Notes: a model not told the origin generated them from the sequence alone. Positions 25,051-34,712 are shown, counted from the stretch's first letter. The stretch is DNA of 64,000 nucleotides from DAITQM01 sp036832975 (GCA_036832975.1 DAITQM010000013.1:15261-79260); one strand, 5' to 3'. Program-made: numbers and translations.

Positions 25051-26487
25051 ATGGATGATTGTTGCGCAGTCGAAGAATCCGGCGGCCGCGAGTCGTTGCA
25101 TATCGCGGTGATCGGCAGCGGCGGTGCGGCGATGGCGGCGGCGCTGAAGGCCGTCGAGCGCGGCGCGCGCGTGACTTTGATCGAGCGCGGCACGATCGGC
25201 GGTACCTGTGTCAACGTCGGTTGCGTGCCATCCAAGATCATGATCCGCGCCGCGCACGTCGCCCACCTGCGCAGTACCAGTCCGTTCGACGCAGGCGTTT
25301 CCGCCGCCCCGCCGACCATTTTGCGCGACCGGCTACTGGCGCAGCAGCAGGCGCGCGTCGAGGAACTGCGCCGCGCCAAGTATGAAGGCATCCTCGAGGG
25401 CATCCCCGCTGTCACCGTGTTGCGCGGCGCGGCCCGCTTCAAGGACAGTCATCGTTTGACGGTGAAATTGACCGCGGGCGGCGAACAGCGGGTCACCTTC
25501 GACCGCTGCCTGATCGCCACCGGCGCCAGCCCGGCGATCCCGCCGATTGCTGGTTTGCAAGACACGCCCTATTGGACTTCGACCGAAGCCTTAGCGAGCA
25601 ACACGATTCCCGAGCGCTTGGCCGTCATCGGCTCGTCGGTGGTCGCGGTGGAGTTGGCTCAGGCCTTCGCGCGGCTGGGCAGCCGGGTCACAATCCTGGC
25701 GCGCCACACGTTGCTCTGGCGCGAGGATCCGGCCGTTGGCGCGGCGCTCACGGCCGCTTTCCGCGCCGCAGGCATCGAGGTGCTGGAACACACGCAGGCC
25801 AGCCAGGTTGCGTACCAGGATGGCGAATTCGAGCTGACCACCGGACAGGGCGCGCTGCACGTCGACCAGCTTCTGGTCGCCACCGGCCGCAACCCGAATA
25901 CACAGGGCCTTAACCTGGAAGCGGCAGGCGTGACGCTGAACAAGCAAGGGGCTATTGTCATCGACCAAGGCATGCGCACCAGCAGCCCGCACATTTATGC
26001 CGCCGGCGATTGCACCGATCAGCCGCAATTCGTTTACGTCGCGGCGGCGGCCGGCACCCGTGCCGCGATCAATATGACCGGCGGCGAAGCAGCGTTGGAC
26101 CTGACGGCGATGCCGGCGGTGGTGTTCACCGACCCGCAGGTCGCCACCGTGGGTTTGAGCGAGCAGGAAGCGCACCACGAGGGCATCGAAACCGACAGCC
26201 GCACGCTCACGCTGGACAACGTGCCGCGCGCGCTCGTTAACTTCGACACGCGCGGTTTCATCAAGCTGGTGGCCGAAGCCGGCAGTGGGCGTTTGCTCGG
26301 CGTACAGGCGGTGGCCGCTGAAGCGGGCGAGGTGATCCAGACTGCGGCGCTCGCCATCCGGGCGCGCATGACGGTGCAGGAGCTGGCCGACCAGTTGTTC
26401 CCTTATCTCACGATGGTCGAGGGCTTAAAGCTCGCTGCCCAGACCTTCACCAAGGACGTGAAGCAACTGTCGTGTTGCGCCGGATGA
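25051..26487 (+). CDS. merA: Mercuric reductase MerA (without N-terminal metal-binding domain)
   Basis: 478-aa FAD/NADPH enzyme that reduces Hg(II) to volatile Hg(0) in the cytoplasm. FAD motif AVIGSGGAAMAAALKA, redox-active GGTCVNVGCVPSKI, NAD motif VIGSSVVAVELAQAFARLGS, HIYAAGDCTDQPQFVYVAAA and the C-terminal vicinal cysteines (QLSCCAG) that hand over the metal are all present. The N-terminal HMA domain of many MerA proteins is missing. The start is ATG 25051 with AAAGGAAC upstream; an earlier in-frame start would overlap merC. MDDCC near the start might still bind metal. Strong call. Confidence 0.96.
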   Translation: MDDCCAVEESGGRESLHIAVIGSGGAAMAAALKAVERGARVTLIERGTIGGTCVNVGCVPSKIMIRAAHVAHLRSTSPFDAGVSAAPPTILRDRLLAQQQARVEELRRAKYEGILEGIPAVTVLRGAARFKDSHRLTVKLTAGGEQRVTFDRCLIATGASPAIPPIAGLQDTPYWTSTEALASNTIPERLAVIGSSVVAVELAQAFARLGSRVTILARHTLLWREDPAVGAALTAAFRAAGIEVLEHTQASQVAYQDGEFELTTGQGALHVDQLLVATGRNPNTQGLNLEAAGVTLNKQGAIVIDQGMRTSSPHIYAAGDCTDQPQFVYVAAAAGTRAAINMTGGEAALDLTAMPAVVFTDPQVATVGLSEQEAHHEGIETDSRTLTLDNVPRALVNFDTRGFIKLVAEAGSGRLLGVQAVAAEAGEVIQTAALAIRARMTVQELADQLFPYLTMVEGLKLAAQTFTKDVKQLSCCAG

Positions 26488-26508
26488 GTCGTTGTTCCGC
26501 CCGCAGTT

Positions 26509-28308
26509 TCAATCCGCGCTGTTTTGCAAAAATTCCGGAAAGGCGGTGATGGGTTTGTTTTCTTGCATCATCGCCTGGCGGACGAGTGGGATCGGTGGGC
26601 CGCCGTAGCTCAGGAAGGCGTCGTGGAAGGCTTTCCAGGCGGCGCGGCCGCCGCGGCTTGCGGTCCAATCGTCGCGCAGGCGCATGATCATCAGTTTGCC
26701 CATGTTGTAGTTGAGGTAGGCCAGGTCGTAAGTGCCGCGCGCCGCCTGTTGGATGGCGTTGCCTTCGTCCTGGAATCCTTGCTCGATGAAGAAACGGCGG
26801 GCGTCGTCCACTGTCCAGCCTTGGGTGTGCAGGCCGAGGGACGACAGGAAGCGGGCGTTGCGCAACAGGGCATTGGCGATCTGGCCGATTCGGGCTTCGG
26901 GGTCGCCGTGGCGCAGGCCGGCGTCGAGCATCATCTCTTCGGTGTAGTGCGCCCAACCCTCGGCGAAGGCGTAGCCGACGTAGGCCCGGCCGAAGATCCA
27001 CGACGCGCGGTTGGCGTGCAGGAAGTTCAGGAAATGACCGGGCCAGACTTCGTGGATAGATGTGGCTAAAAGGTCGGCCTCGCCGGGAATGTAATCGGCC
27101 TGTACCTGCGGCGGCCAGGCGGGGTTCGGCGGGGCGATGTTGTACACGCTGGGCTGATTTTTTTCCCACGGGCCGGGAATGTTGATGTAGGCGAAGTTCG
27201 ACCGGGCGTAAGGCGGCGCTTCGGCGACCAGGGCTTCTTCGGTCCCGGGAATCGAGACCAGATCGGCGTCGAGCAGGAAGGCTTTCAGTTCGCCGAGTTG
27301 GCGGCGCGCCGCTTCGACTGCGCCACCGGCCGGCTTGTTGGCGGCCATTTTGGCGAAACAGGCGCGGAGATCGGTGCCCGGCGCGTATGTTCGACAAGCA
27401 TCGGCCAGCGCTTGCTGATTGCGTTTTAGATCGGCGCGCGCGATGGCTTCGAGTTCGGACAGCGGTGCATCGACACGCTCGGTCTCCCACAGCATCCGGC
27501 GGTAGAGATCCGGGCCGAGTGCAAAATCGCCGGTGGCGGCATCTCGCTCGCCCTTCAGCCATTCGGCCAGCGATTGCATCGCGGCCACCGCTTCGGCATT
27601 GGCGGCGGCATACGTGCGGAGCAGTTCTTGATCCTCGACTGCAGCCCAGGCCGCCGGCGCTTCGTCCCTGAAATACGTTGCATAGCCTGTGAAGGCGTCA
27701 ATGCCGAATTCGAGCCAGGTCGCCGGCATCGGCATTTCAAGGTTGGCCTGAATCTGGGCGGCGGCGGGTGGGAGGTTTTTGAGATAGGCGGTAAAGGCCC
27801 GCAGTCGTTCCGCCGGTGGCGCGTAATTGAGCGTGATGTAGGGGCTCGGGTCGAGCGAGTCCGACATCCAGCCCAGGTAATAAATCGGGTTGCGAAACGG
27901 CCAGCGCACGGTGTCCATCCAGAACATGTCGTGATCGAGGCGGGCGATGAAATAATCGCGCTCGAAGCGCTGGCGGGCGGTCAAGTCAGCATCGGTATAG
28001 CCCTGCGCGGTGGCGCGCGCCCGTTTGAGCCGGTCGATCTCGGCCTCGATGCCGGCCCGGCTCCAGTCCGGCAACCGGCCGTCGAATTCGTGCCGGCCCT
28101 GGAATACCGCCCACGCCGGATGGGCTTCGAGGCTGGCTTCGAGGTAATCGTTGACGAACACCGCCCAGCTTTTTTCGCTGGTGTGTTCCGTTTGGGCGGC
28201 CTGCCCGGGTGCCGCTTCCGGTTCCACCCGGCCGGCCGGGGCGTTGCTCTGCGGCTGGCAAGCAGTCAGGGCAACGATTGACAACAACACCGAAAGTAAT
28301 CGATTCAT
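26509..28308 (-). CDS. DUF885-family lipoprotein, putative zinc peptidase
   Basis: 599 aa with lipobox LTACQ, so anchored in the cell envelope. The DUF885 domain covers the rest; the zinc-site motif HEVWPGH (HExxPGH) and the downstream EGWAHYTEEM supply the expected ligands and catalytic Glu. Family members are uncharacterised M32-like metallopeptidases. ATG 28308 has AGGAGG and overlaps the permease stop by 4 bp. A second DUF885 lipoprotein lies at 62062-63927. Coupling to an AmpG-like permease suggests work on peptides, but that is inference. Confidence 0.85.
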   Translation of the reverse strand: MNRLLSVLLSIVALTACQPQSNAPAGRVEPEAAPGQAAQTEHTSEKSWAVFVNDYLEASLEAHPAWAVFQGRHEFDGRLPDWSRAGIEAEIDRLKRARATAQGYTDADLTARQRFERDYFIARLDHDMFWMDTVRWPFRNPIYYLGWMSDSLDPSPYITLNYAPPAERLRAFTAYLKNLPPAAAQIQANLEMPMPATWLEFGIDAFTGYATYFRDEAPAAWAAVEDQELLRTYAAANAEAVAAMQSLAEWLKGERDAATGDFALGPDLYRRMLWETERVDAPLSELEAIARADLKRNQQALADACRTYAPGTDLRACFAKMAANKPAGGAVEAARRQLGELKAFLLDADLVSIPGTEEALVAEAPPYARSNFAYINIPGPWEKNQPSVYNIAPPNPAWPPQVQADYIPGEADLLATSIHEVWPGHFLNFLHANRASWIFGRAYVGYAFAEGWAHYTEEMMLDAGLRHGDPEARIGQIANALLRNARFLSSLGLHTQGWTVDDARRFFIEQGFQDEGNAIQQAARGTYDLAYLNYNMGKLMIMRLRDDWTASRGGRAAWKAFHDAFLSYGGPPIPLVRQAMMQENKPITAFPEFLQNSAD

Positions 28309-29672
28309 GAAAACCTCCTGGGTGAGGGAGGCGGTCCCGCCGCACGGTTGAATGCCTGCGGGTAGCGCCGTTTGAGTTCGGGGGTCAGGAAGGCGAGGAT
28401 GGCGAGACTGGGCAGCACGGCGGCGGCGGTGAGCACGAAAAACAACGGCCAGTCGCCACCCAATCGATCGATCAGCCAGCCGCTGCCCGAAGCCAGCGTC
28501 GTGCGCCCGAAGTTGCCGATCGAGGCCAGCAAGGCGTATTGCGTGGCGGTGAAGGTATGGCTGGTCAGAAAGGTGATAAAGGCCATGAAAGCGATGGTAC
28601 CGAGGGCGGCGGTGAAGCCGTCGAGGGTCACGGCCACGGCCAGTAGCCAGGTTTGCGGACCGGCCAGCGCCAGCCACGAAAACAACAGGTTGGTGGCGGC
28701 CATCGCCAGGCCGCCGATGACCAGGCCGCGCAGGATGCCGAAGCGGGCGTTGACCAGACTGCCGGCGATCGCGAAGATCACCGTCACCCACCAGTTGAGC
28801 ATTTTCGAATAAGTGCCGATCTGTTCGTTACTGAAGCCGATTTCCTTGTAGAACACGATCGACATGCGGCCGAGCAGCGCTTCGCCGATTTTGAACAGCA
28901 GAACGAAAGCCAGAATGCCGAGCGCCAGGCGGAGGCCGTTGCGCGTGAAAAATTCGGCCAGCGGCGCGACGACGAGGCGACCGAAGCCGGATTCGCCGCC
29001 GGCTGCCGGTGGCGCCGCGGCGGCTGGCGCGGCCGGTGCAATAAGCAAGGTGAGGGTGATGAACGGCAGCCACAACGCGGCGAGCAGCAGGTAGGCGCTG
29101 TTCCAGCCGCCGGCGAGGTGATCGACCATCCAGAACGGCAGCGCGCCGATCAGGCCGTATCCGGTCCACCAGCCGGCGGTCGCCATTGCCGCGCCATAGG
29201 AAATGCGCGCTTGATCGCGGCGTTCGATCAGTTCGACGCGGTAGGCGTCGATGGCCACGTCCTGGGTGGCGGAAAAAAAGGCGATCGCCAGCAGCAACGC
29301 CACGGTCAACGGCAGCACGTGCGCCGGATCGACGCGGCTGAGCGCCAAGGTCGCGGCCAACAGCCCGATCTGCATCGCGATAATCCAACCACGCCGGCGG
29401 CCGAGTCGGGTGAACCAGCCGGGCCGGTAGCGGTCGAGCAGTGGCGCCCATAAAAAGTTGATGGCGTACAGCACGCCGACGCCGCCGAGCATACCGATCG
29501 CGCTGCGGCTCAGTCCCAGTTCCTCGAACCAGGCCGTCATCGCCGAACCGAACAGCACCCACGGGTAACCCGAAGCGATGCCGAGCAGGAAGATCACTGC
29601 CAGCCGCTTGTCGCGCCACGCGGCCAGCAGCGCGCCGGCGCGGGTGCGTGGCGCCGGAAGACTAATCGGCAT
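28305..29672 (-). CDS. ampG: AmpG-like major facilitator permease
   Basis: 455 aa, 12-14 membrane segments. AmpG features are FLLGIASGYPWVLFGSAMTA at the N-terminus, FLWAPLLDRYRPGW, FFSATQDVAIDAYRVELI, then AFMAFITFLTSHTFTATQYA. AmpG imports anhydro-muropeptides released from the cell wall for recycling and beta-lactamase signalling. The gene overlaps the exonuclease III stop by 11 bp and the DUF885 start by 4 bp. It lacks a beta-lactamase neighbour. The family is clear; the exact substrate is not. Confidence 0.85.
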   Translation of the reverse strand: MPISLPAPRTRAGALLAAWRDKRLAVIFLLGIASGYPWVLFGSAMTAWFEELGLSRSAIGMLGGVGVLYAINFLWAPLLDRYRPGWFTRLGRRRGWIIAMQIGLLAATLALSRVDPAHVLPLTVALLLAIAFFSATQDVAIDAYRVELIERRDQARISYGAAMATAGWWTGYGLIGALPFWMVDHLAGGWNSAYLLLAALWLPFITLTLLIAPAAPAAAAPPAAGGESGFGRLVVAPLAEFFTRNGLRLALGILAFVLLFKIGEALLGRMSIVFYKEIGFSNEQIGTYSKMLNWWVTVIFAIAGSLVNARFGILRGLVIGGLAMAATNLLFSWLALAGPQTWLLAVAVTLDGFTAALGTIAFMAFITFLTSHTFTATQYALLASIGNFGRTTLASGSGWLIDRLGGDWPLFFVLTAAAVLPSLAILAFLTPELKRRYPQAFNRAAGPPPSPRRFS

Positions 29673-30444
29673 AATCGACGATCAGCGGGGCGTGATCGGA
29701 AAAGCGCTGGTCTTTGTAAATAGCGGCTTGGGTGGCGCGGGCGGCGAAACCCGGAGTGGCCACCTGATAGTCGATGCGCCAGCCGACGTTCTTTTCCCAG
29801 GCTCGCCCCCGGTTAGACCACCAAGTATATTGTTCCGGGCGCGGATCGAGGCGGCGGAAGACATCGACCCAACCCCAGCGGCCGAAGACGTTGTCGAGCC
29901 AGGCGCGCTCGGCGGGCAGAAACCCCGAATTTTTCCGGTTGCCGCGCCAGTTCTTGAGGTCGATTTCGCGGTGCGCGATGTTCCAGTCGCCGCAGATGAT
30001 GTATTCTCTCGGCTCGACGCCGCGCCGTTGGCGGGCGAGCCTTTTCAAGTGCGGTTCGAGTTCGGCCATCACCTCGAATTTGACGGCCTGGCGTTCGGGC
30101 CCGGACGATCCGGATGGCAGGTACAGCGAAACGACGCTGTAGCCCGGCCAATCGGCCTCGAGCCAGCGGCCTTCACTGTCGATGTGTGACTGACCCAGCC
30201 CGTAGCGCACGGCCGTCGGCCGCAGGCGGGCGTAAAGTGCCGTGCCGCTGTAGCCTTTGCGCGTCGCCGGAAAGTAATAGCAGTAATAGCCTTGCGGGTA
30301 GAACTCGAGATCGTGCAGTTGGGCGAGTTCGGCCTTGATTTCCTGGAAGCAGACGACGTCCGCCCGCTGGGCGGCGAGCCAGGCGAACAAACCTTTGCGC
30401 GCCGCCGAACGCAGCGAGTTGACGTTGAGGGTGATGATGCGCAT
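29662..30444 (-). CDS. xth: Exodeoxyribonuclease III
   Basis: 260 aa, complete EEP-fold AP endonuclease / 3'-5' exonuclease for base-excision repair. Motifs: MRIITLNVNSLRSAARKG, VVCFQEIK (metal Glu), YSGTALYAR, SLYLPSG, IICGDWNIAHREIDLKN, GRWGWVDVFRRLDP, YTWWSNRG, RIDYQVAT, SDHAPLIVDY (catalytic His). Start ATG 30444 fits the conserved beginning. It is divergent from pyrE, the usual neighbourhood in gammaproteobacteria. Nothing unusual. Confidence 0.96.
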   Translation of the reverse strand: MRIITLNVNSLRSAARKGLFAWLAAQRADVVCFQEIKAELAQLHDLEFYPQGYYCYYFPATRKGYSGTALYARLRPTAVRYGLGQSHIDSEGRWLEADWPGYSVVSLYLPSGSSGPERQAVKFEVMAELEPHLKRLARQRRGVEPREYIICGDWNIAHREIDLKNWRGNRKNSGFLPAERAWLDNVFGRWGWVDVFRRLDPRPEQYTWWSNRGRAWEKNVGWRIDYQVATPGFAARATQAAIYKDQRFSDHAPLIVDYAD

Positions 30445-30490
30445 GGCGCTCCAGTATACTGGCAATTCCGACGACGCCTGACCGCTTCCT

Positions 30491-31129
30491 GTGCTGCGTA
30501 CCCATTCCCGCCAATTGATCGAAATGGCGCTCGCTGCCGGGGCACTCCGCTTCGGCGACTTCACGTTGAAATCGGGCCGCCGAAGTCCGTATTTTTTCAA
30601 TGCCGGAGTGTTTTCCGACGGCGCCGGTCTCAAAGCGCTCAGCGGCTTTTACCGCGCCGCGTTGGACGAGGCCGGGCTGGCCTTTGATATGTTGTTCGGT
30701 CCGGCCTACAAGGGCATCGTGCTGGCCGCGGCGCTGGCGATCGACTATGCCGCCGGCGGCCGCAATGTCCCTTTTGCCTACGACCGCAAGGAAGACAAAG
30801 ACCATGGCGAAGGCGGCCGGCTGGTCGGCGCACCGCTCGGCGGCCGGGTGCTGATCGTCGATGATGTCTTGTCGGCCGGCACCTCGGCGCGCGCCGCAGT
30901 GCGTACGATCGAGGCCGCCGGCGCAGTGGCGGCCGGCTTGGTCGTCGCCCTCGACCGCCAGGAGCGGGGCCTCGAGAACGGGGCCGCCGGCGAATTCGAA
31001 GCCGCCGGCATCCCGGTGGTCAGCGTCGTCACGCTCGATGACCTCGCCGCTTATCTCGAACCAGCAGCCGGTGGCGCGGTCGAAAAAGCGGCATTGCTTG
31101 AATATCGCCGCCGTTGGCGGTGTAATTAA
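30491..31129 (+). CDS. pyrE: Orotate phosphoribosyltransferase
   Basis: 212 aa; makes orotidine 5'-phosphate from orotate and PRPP in pyrimidine synthesis. It shows LKSGRRSPYFFNAGVF, the flexible loop YDRKEDKDHGEGG and the PRPP motif VLIVDDVLSAGTS. The GTG at 30491 is the start that fits the family length. It is divergent from xth with a 46-bp spacer. Complete. Confidence 0.96.
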   Translation: MLRTHSRQLIEMALAAGALRFGDFTLKSGRRSPYFFNAGVFSDGAGLKALSGFYRAALDEAGLAFDMLFGPAYKGIVLAAALAIDYAAGGRNVPFAYDRKEDKDHGEGGRLVGAPLGGRVLIVDDVLSAGTSARAAVRTIEAAGAVAAGLVVALDRQERGLENGAAGEFEAAGIPVVSVVTLDDLAAYLEPAAGGAVEKAALLEYRRRWRCN

Positions 31130-31133
31130 CCCC

Positions 31134-31793
31134 ATGAACACGCCATTGCACCGGACTTTTTCCGCCGCCGCGGCCGTCGTGCTGCTCGCTTGCGGGTGGG
31201 CGTTCTCCGCCGCGGCCCAGGAAGCGGTCTACAAATGGGTCGATGAAAATGGCGAGATCCATTACGGTCAGAGCCTGCCGCCGGGCTACAAGGATCTCGC
31301 ACACGAGAAGCTGAACCAGAGTGGCACCGTCATCGGCCGCACCGGCCGGGCCTTGACCGCCGCGGAGCGCGAGGCGCTGGCCGCTCAGGAAGCGATCGTC
31401 CGCCAAGCTGCGATGGAGCACGAGAACCAGGAGAAAAAAGATCGCCTGCTGCTCGCCGCTTATCGTTCGGAAGCAGACATCATGAATGCGATGAACGGCG
31501 AGTTGAACGTCCTTAACGAACAATACACCCTGGTGACCAATTCCATTCAGGAACAGCGCAAAAGCCTGCGCGAACTTGCCGCCCAGGCCGCCGTGCTCGA
31601 ACGCGCCGGCCAACCGGTGCCGGAGCACTTGGTCGCGCCGCTCGCCGCTTTGCGTACGGTGATCGCCCGCCTGCGCGGCCAGATCGAGCGCCTCGAGGAA
31701 CAGATCGCGTTCTCGCGCGCCACCTACGAAAACGACCTCGCCCGTTATCGCAGCCTGGCCGCTGAAGCCGCCGCCGCCGCGCCAGGCGGGTGA
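31134..31793 (+). CDS. Periplasmic DUF4124 protein with coiled coil
   Basis: 219 aa. A signal peptide (AAAVVLLACGWAFSAAAQ) is followed by a DUF4124 unit, VYKWVDENGEIHYGQSLPPG, a small strand domain common in gammaproteobacterial envelope proteins, and a long helical region with heptads (about residues 80-210). The role is unknown. It starts 4 bp after pyrE and precedes the zinc-ribbon protein by 13 bp, so it shares their transcript. Confidence 0.82.
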   Translation: MNTPLHRTFSAAAAVVLLACGWAFSAAAQEAVYKWVDENGEIHYGQSLPPGYKDLAHEKLNQSGTVIGRTGRALTAAEREALAAQEAIVRQAAMEHENQEKKDRLLLAAYRSEADIMNAMNGELNVLNEQYTLVTNSIQEQRKSLRELAAQAAVLERAGQPVPEHLVAPLAALRTVIARLRGQIERLEEQIAFSRATYENDLARYRSLAAEAAAAAPGG

Positions 31794-31806
31794 TCCACTC
31801 CCGGGC

Positions 31807-32538
31807 ATGTATACCCGCTGTCCCGATTGCAATACCGTTCACGCCATCACCGCTGCTGATCTGGCCCAAGCCGGCGGTATCGTCACTTGCGGCGATTGCC
31901 GCAAGGTGTACAACGCGCTGACCTCGCTGTTCGACCGCCGGCCGGACAGCGGCGAGGCGCCGGCGGTCGGTCGCGAGGCGAGCGGCATGCCACCGGTGCT
32001 CCGGCCGGTGCTGGAACTCGAAGCGCCACCGGCCCCGGCCATGGCGCCGGTGGTCGTTCCGGCCGCACCATCCGGGAACGAAGTGCCGGATGCGGTGGGT
32101 ATTGACGCCATCCCGGCGCGCCGTTGGCCGTTGGTGGCCTGGTCGGTGGCGGCGCTCGTTCTGTTTGCGGTACTGGGCTGGCAGGCCGATCCGTTGTGGC
32201 GTCCACCGCCGGAAATGGCGCGGCCGTCAGCCGGCCCGCGCGCTTGGCGCATCGTCAGCCAGGACCACCATCCGCATCCGGCGCGCCAGGACGCGACGAT
32301 CATCAGCCTCGAATTGTTGAACGATAGCCCCGATCCGGCGTTGCCGCCGCGGCTGGAAATGCGCTGGTTCGATATGACCGAAAATTCAGTCGCTTTGCGG
32401 CGCTTCGCGGCCGCCGAGTATCTGGGCGCCGAGCGCGATCCGCTGGCCCCGATCGGTGGCGGCGAACGCGTCAGGGCGTTGCTGCAGCTTCGCGTCCCGG
32501 TCAACGCCACCGGCGGATATGAATTCAAGCTTTATTGA
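31807..32538 (+). CDS. Zinc-ribbon membrane protein (MJ0042/DUF3426)
   Basis: 243 aa. The N-terminal ribbon YTRCPDCNTVHAITAADL and TCGDCRKVYNAL has two CxxC pairs for zinc. After a Pro/Ala-rich linker, one membrane segment (WPLVAWSVAALVLFAVLGWQ) leads to a periplasmic DUF3426 domain (ISLELLNDSPDPALPPRLEM, FAAAEYLGAERD). In related bacteria such a gene precedes dusB-fis; here fis follows directly after 174 bp without dusB. Function unknown. Confidence 0.85.
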   Translation: MYTRCPDCNTVHAITAADLAQAGGIVTCGDCRKVYNALTSLFDRRPDSGEAPAVGREASGMPPVLRPVLELEAPPAPAMAPVVVPAAPSGNEVPDAVGIDAIPARRWPLVAWSVAALVLFAVLGWQADPLWRPPPEMARPSAGPRAWRIVSQDHHPHPARQDATIISLELLNDSPDPALPPRLEMRWFDMTENSVALRRFAAAEYLGAERDPLAPIGGGERVRALLQLRVPVNATGGYEFKLY

Positions 32539-32712
32539 CCTATCTCAAAGGGAAATTCTGCTGAAGTCAGAGCACCCCGGGCAACGGTTTTGTGGTAGGC
32601 TTCTCGACCCGGACAACGGGATCGGCGGCTGCAGGCTGGGGGTGATGCAGCGGGCCGTGACAGACATCATCGGAATACCATCCCCCCGACATCATTGCAG
32701 AATACTTATTCG

Positions 32713-32958
32713 ATGAATCGTGCCAGTGCGCCTACACCGTTGTATCAGTTCGTGGATCGCCTGGTTGCCGACTATCTGCGCGATCTGAACGGCTCCAATC
32801 CCGGTAAGCTCTACCGCAAAGTGCTCAACGAGGTCGAGCCGGCGATGATCCGGGCGGTCCTGGCGCATACCCACGGCAATCAATCCCGGGCCGCCGAAAT
32901 CCTTGGCTTGACACGGACGACTTTGCGCCAGCGCGTCCGGCAATACCGTTTGCCGTGA
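32713..32958 (+). CDS. fis: Fis-family nucleoid protein
   Basis: 81 aa. The C-terminal helix-turn-helix (MIRAVLAHTHGNQSRAAEIL, GLTRTTLRQRVRQYRLP) is nearly identical in layout to E. coli Fis, and the N-terminus is shorter than or comparable to it. Fis bends DNA and activates stable-RNA promoters. ATG 32713 is taken; a TTG at 32695 is in frame, and neither has a clear Shine-Dalgarno. purH follows 54 bp later. The usual upstream dusB is absent here. Confidence 0.92.
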   Translation: MNRASAPTPLYQFVDRLVADYLRDLNGSNPGKLYRKVLNEVEPAMIRAVLAHTHGNQSRAAEILGLTRTTLRQRVRQYRLP

Positions 32959-33012
32959 TCGCCGTCCGGCGCGCCGGTCTGGATTGAAAGCCCTGCCCGG
33001 CGCCGCTTCGCG

Positions 33013-34590
33013 ATGACCGCCCCTGTCGCCCCCACCGTCCCGCCCCCGCGCCGGGCCCTGCTCAGCGTCTCGGACAAAACGGGCCTGGCCGAACTGGCAC
33101 AGGCGCTTGCCGCGGCCGGGGTCGAACTGATATCGACCGGCGGCACGGCGCGCTTTCTGGCCGACCTCGGGCTGGCCGTCACCACCGTCGAGAAGCTGAC
33201 CGGGTTTCCGGAAATCATGGACGGCCGGGTCAAAACCCTGCACCCGCGGGTGCACGGCGGAATCCTGGCCCGCCGCGACGTCGATAGCGCAGTGCTGCTC
33301 GAAAAGCGGATCCAGCCGATCGACTGGGTGGTCGTCAACCTCTATCCGTTCCGTGAAACCCTGGCGCGGCCGGCGGCCGGCGACGGCGAGATCAACGACA
33401 TGATCGACATCGGCGGCCCGGCGCTGATCCGGGCCGCCGCCAAGAACCGGCGCTGGGTGACCGTCGTCACCGACCCCGCCGATTACCCGGCGATCATCGC
33501 CGCATTGCCGGCCCAGCCGGCGAGCGAAATGCGGCAAAAGCTCGCCGCCCAGGCGTTCGCCCGGGTCGCAGCCTATGACACAGCGGTGGCCGGCTGGCTG
33601 GCGGCGGACCGTGCGGCCGGCGGTATGCCGGAACAGATGCTAGTTGAATTAGCTAAATATCGCGAGTTGCGTTATGGCGAAAACCCGGAGCAGCGCGCTG
33701 CGCTGTACACCGCCGGGCCACCGGCGCCGGGCAGTTTGGCGGCGGCCGAACCGGTGCAAGGCAAGGCGCTGTCTTACAACAATTTCCTCGATGCCGACGC
33801 GGCGTGGAGCCTGGTCACGGCGCTCGGCCCGGCGGCCGCCTGTGTCATCGTCAAACACGGCAATCCGTGCGGCACGGCGCGCGGCCAGGATCCGGCCGAC
33901 GCCTACCGCAAGGCGTATGCCACCGACCCGCAATCGGCTTATGGCGGCATCATCGCATTCAATGCCGCGCTCGACGAGGCCGCGGCACGAGCCATCGTCG
34001 AAGGCCAGTTCGCCGAGGTGATCCTCGCTCCGGCATTGGCGCCGGGCGCGGGCGCGGTGCTGGCCGGCAAACTGAACCTCAGGGTGTTGCTCGTCGCCCA
34101 GCAGCCGGCGCGGCCGGCGCGGGAAGCGTTCGATATCCGGCGCATCGGCGGCGGTTACCTGGTGCAGGAACCCGACACCGGCAGCAGCTCGCCCCGCATG
34201 TGGCGCCGGGTCACGCGCCGCGCCCCGGCGGCGGACGAAGCATCCGATCTGGAATTCGCCTGGCAGGTCGCACGGGCCGTGAAATCCAACGCCATCGTTT
34301 ATGCCCGCGGCGGGCAGACGCTCGGTATTGGCGCCGGGCAGATGAGCCGCATCGACGCGGCCCGATTCGCCGGCCTGAAAGCCGCCGATCAGGGGTTCGA
34401 CCTGGGCGGCGCGGTCATGGCCTCGGACGCCTTCCTGCCGTTCCCCGACAACGTCGAAGAAGCGGCCCGCCTCGGCATCAAAGCCATCGTCCAGCCCGGC
34501 GGCTCGATCCGCGACGCAGCCGTCATCGCCGCCGCCGACACCCACAACATCGCCATGCTGTTCACCGGCCGCCGCCATTTCCGGCATTGA
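33013..34590 (+). CDS. purH: Bifunctional AICAR formyltransferase / IMP cyclohydrolase
   Basis: 525 aa, performs the last two steps of IMP synthesis. The N-terminal MGS-like cyclohydrolase domain shows ALLSVSDKTGLAELAQAL, ISTGGTARFL, FPEIMDGRVKTLHPRVHGGI; the C-terminal formyltransferase shows YGENPEQRAALYT, KALSYNNFLDADAAW, IVKHGNPCGTA, DAFLPFPDNVEEAARLGIKA and QPGGSIRD. It follows fis as in many gammaproteobacteria, but purD does not follow. Complete. Confidence 0.97.
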   Translation: MTAPVAPTVPPPRRALLSVSDKTGLAELAQALAAAGVELISTGGTARFLADLGLAVTTVEKLTGFPEIMDGRVKTLHPRVHGGILARRDVDSAVLLEKRIQPIDWVVVNLYPFRETLARPAAGDGEINDMIDIGGPALIRAAAKNRRWVTVVTDPADYPAIIAALPAQPASEMRQKLAAQAFARVAAYDTAVAGWLAADRAAGGMPEQMLVELAKYRELRYGENPEQRAALYTAGPPAPGSLAAAEPVQGKALSYNNFLDADAAWSLVTALGPAAACVIVKHGNPCGTARGQDPADAYRKAYATDPQSAYGGIIAFNAALDEAAARAIVEGQFAEVILAPALAPGAGAVLAGKLNLRVLLVAQQPARPAREAFDIRRIGGGYLVQEPDTGSSSPRMWRRVTRRAPAADEASDLEFAWQVARAVKSNAIVYARGGQTLGIGAGQMSRIDAARFAGLKAADQGFDLGGAVMASDAFLPFPDNVEEAARLGIKAIVQPGGSIRDAAVIAAADTHNIAMLFTGRRHFRH

Positions 34591-34712
34591 GTCCTGGCGG
34601 GCTGCGATGCGAGAGCCGATGAGACCGAAGGCCCCGAACCTCGTACCTCGTTCTTCGTTCCAAATGCCCCTTTTCAGTTCTCACCCCGCCAGCGGGAGAG
34701 CGCATCTCTCCT

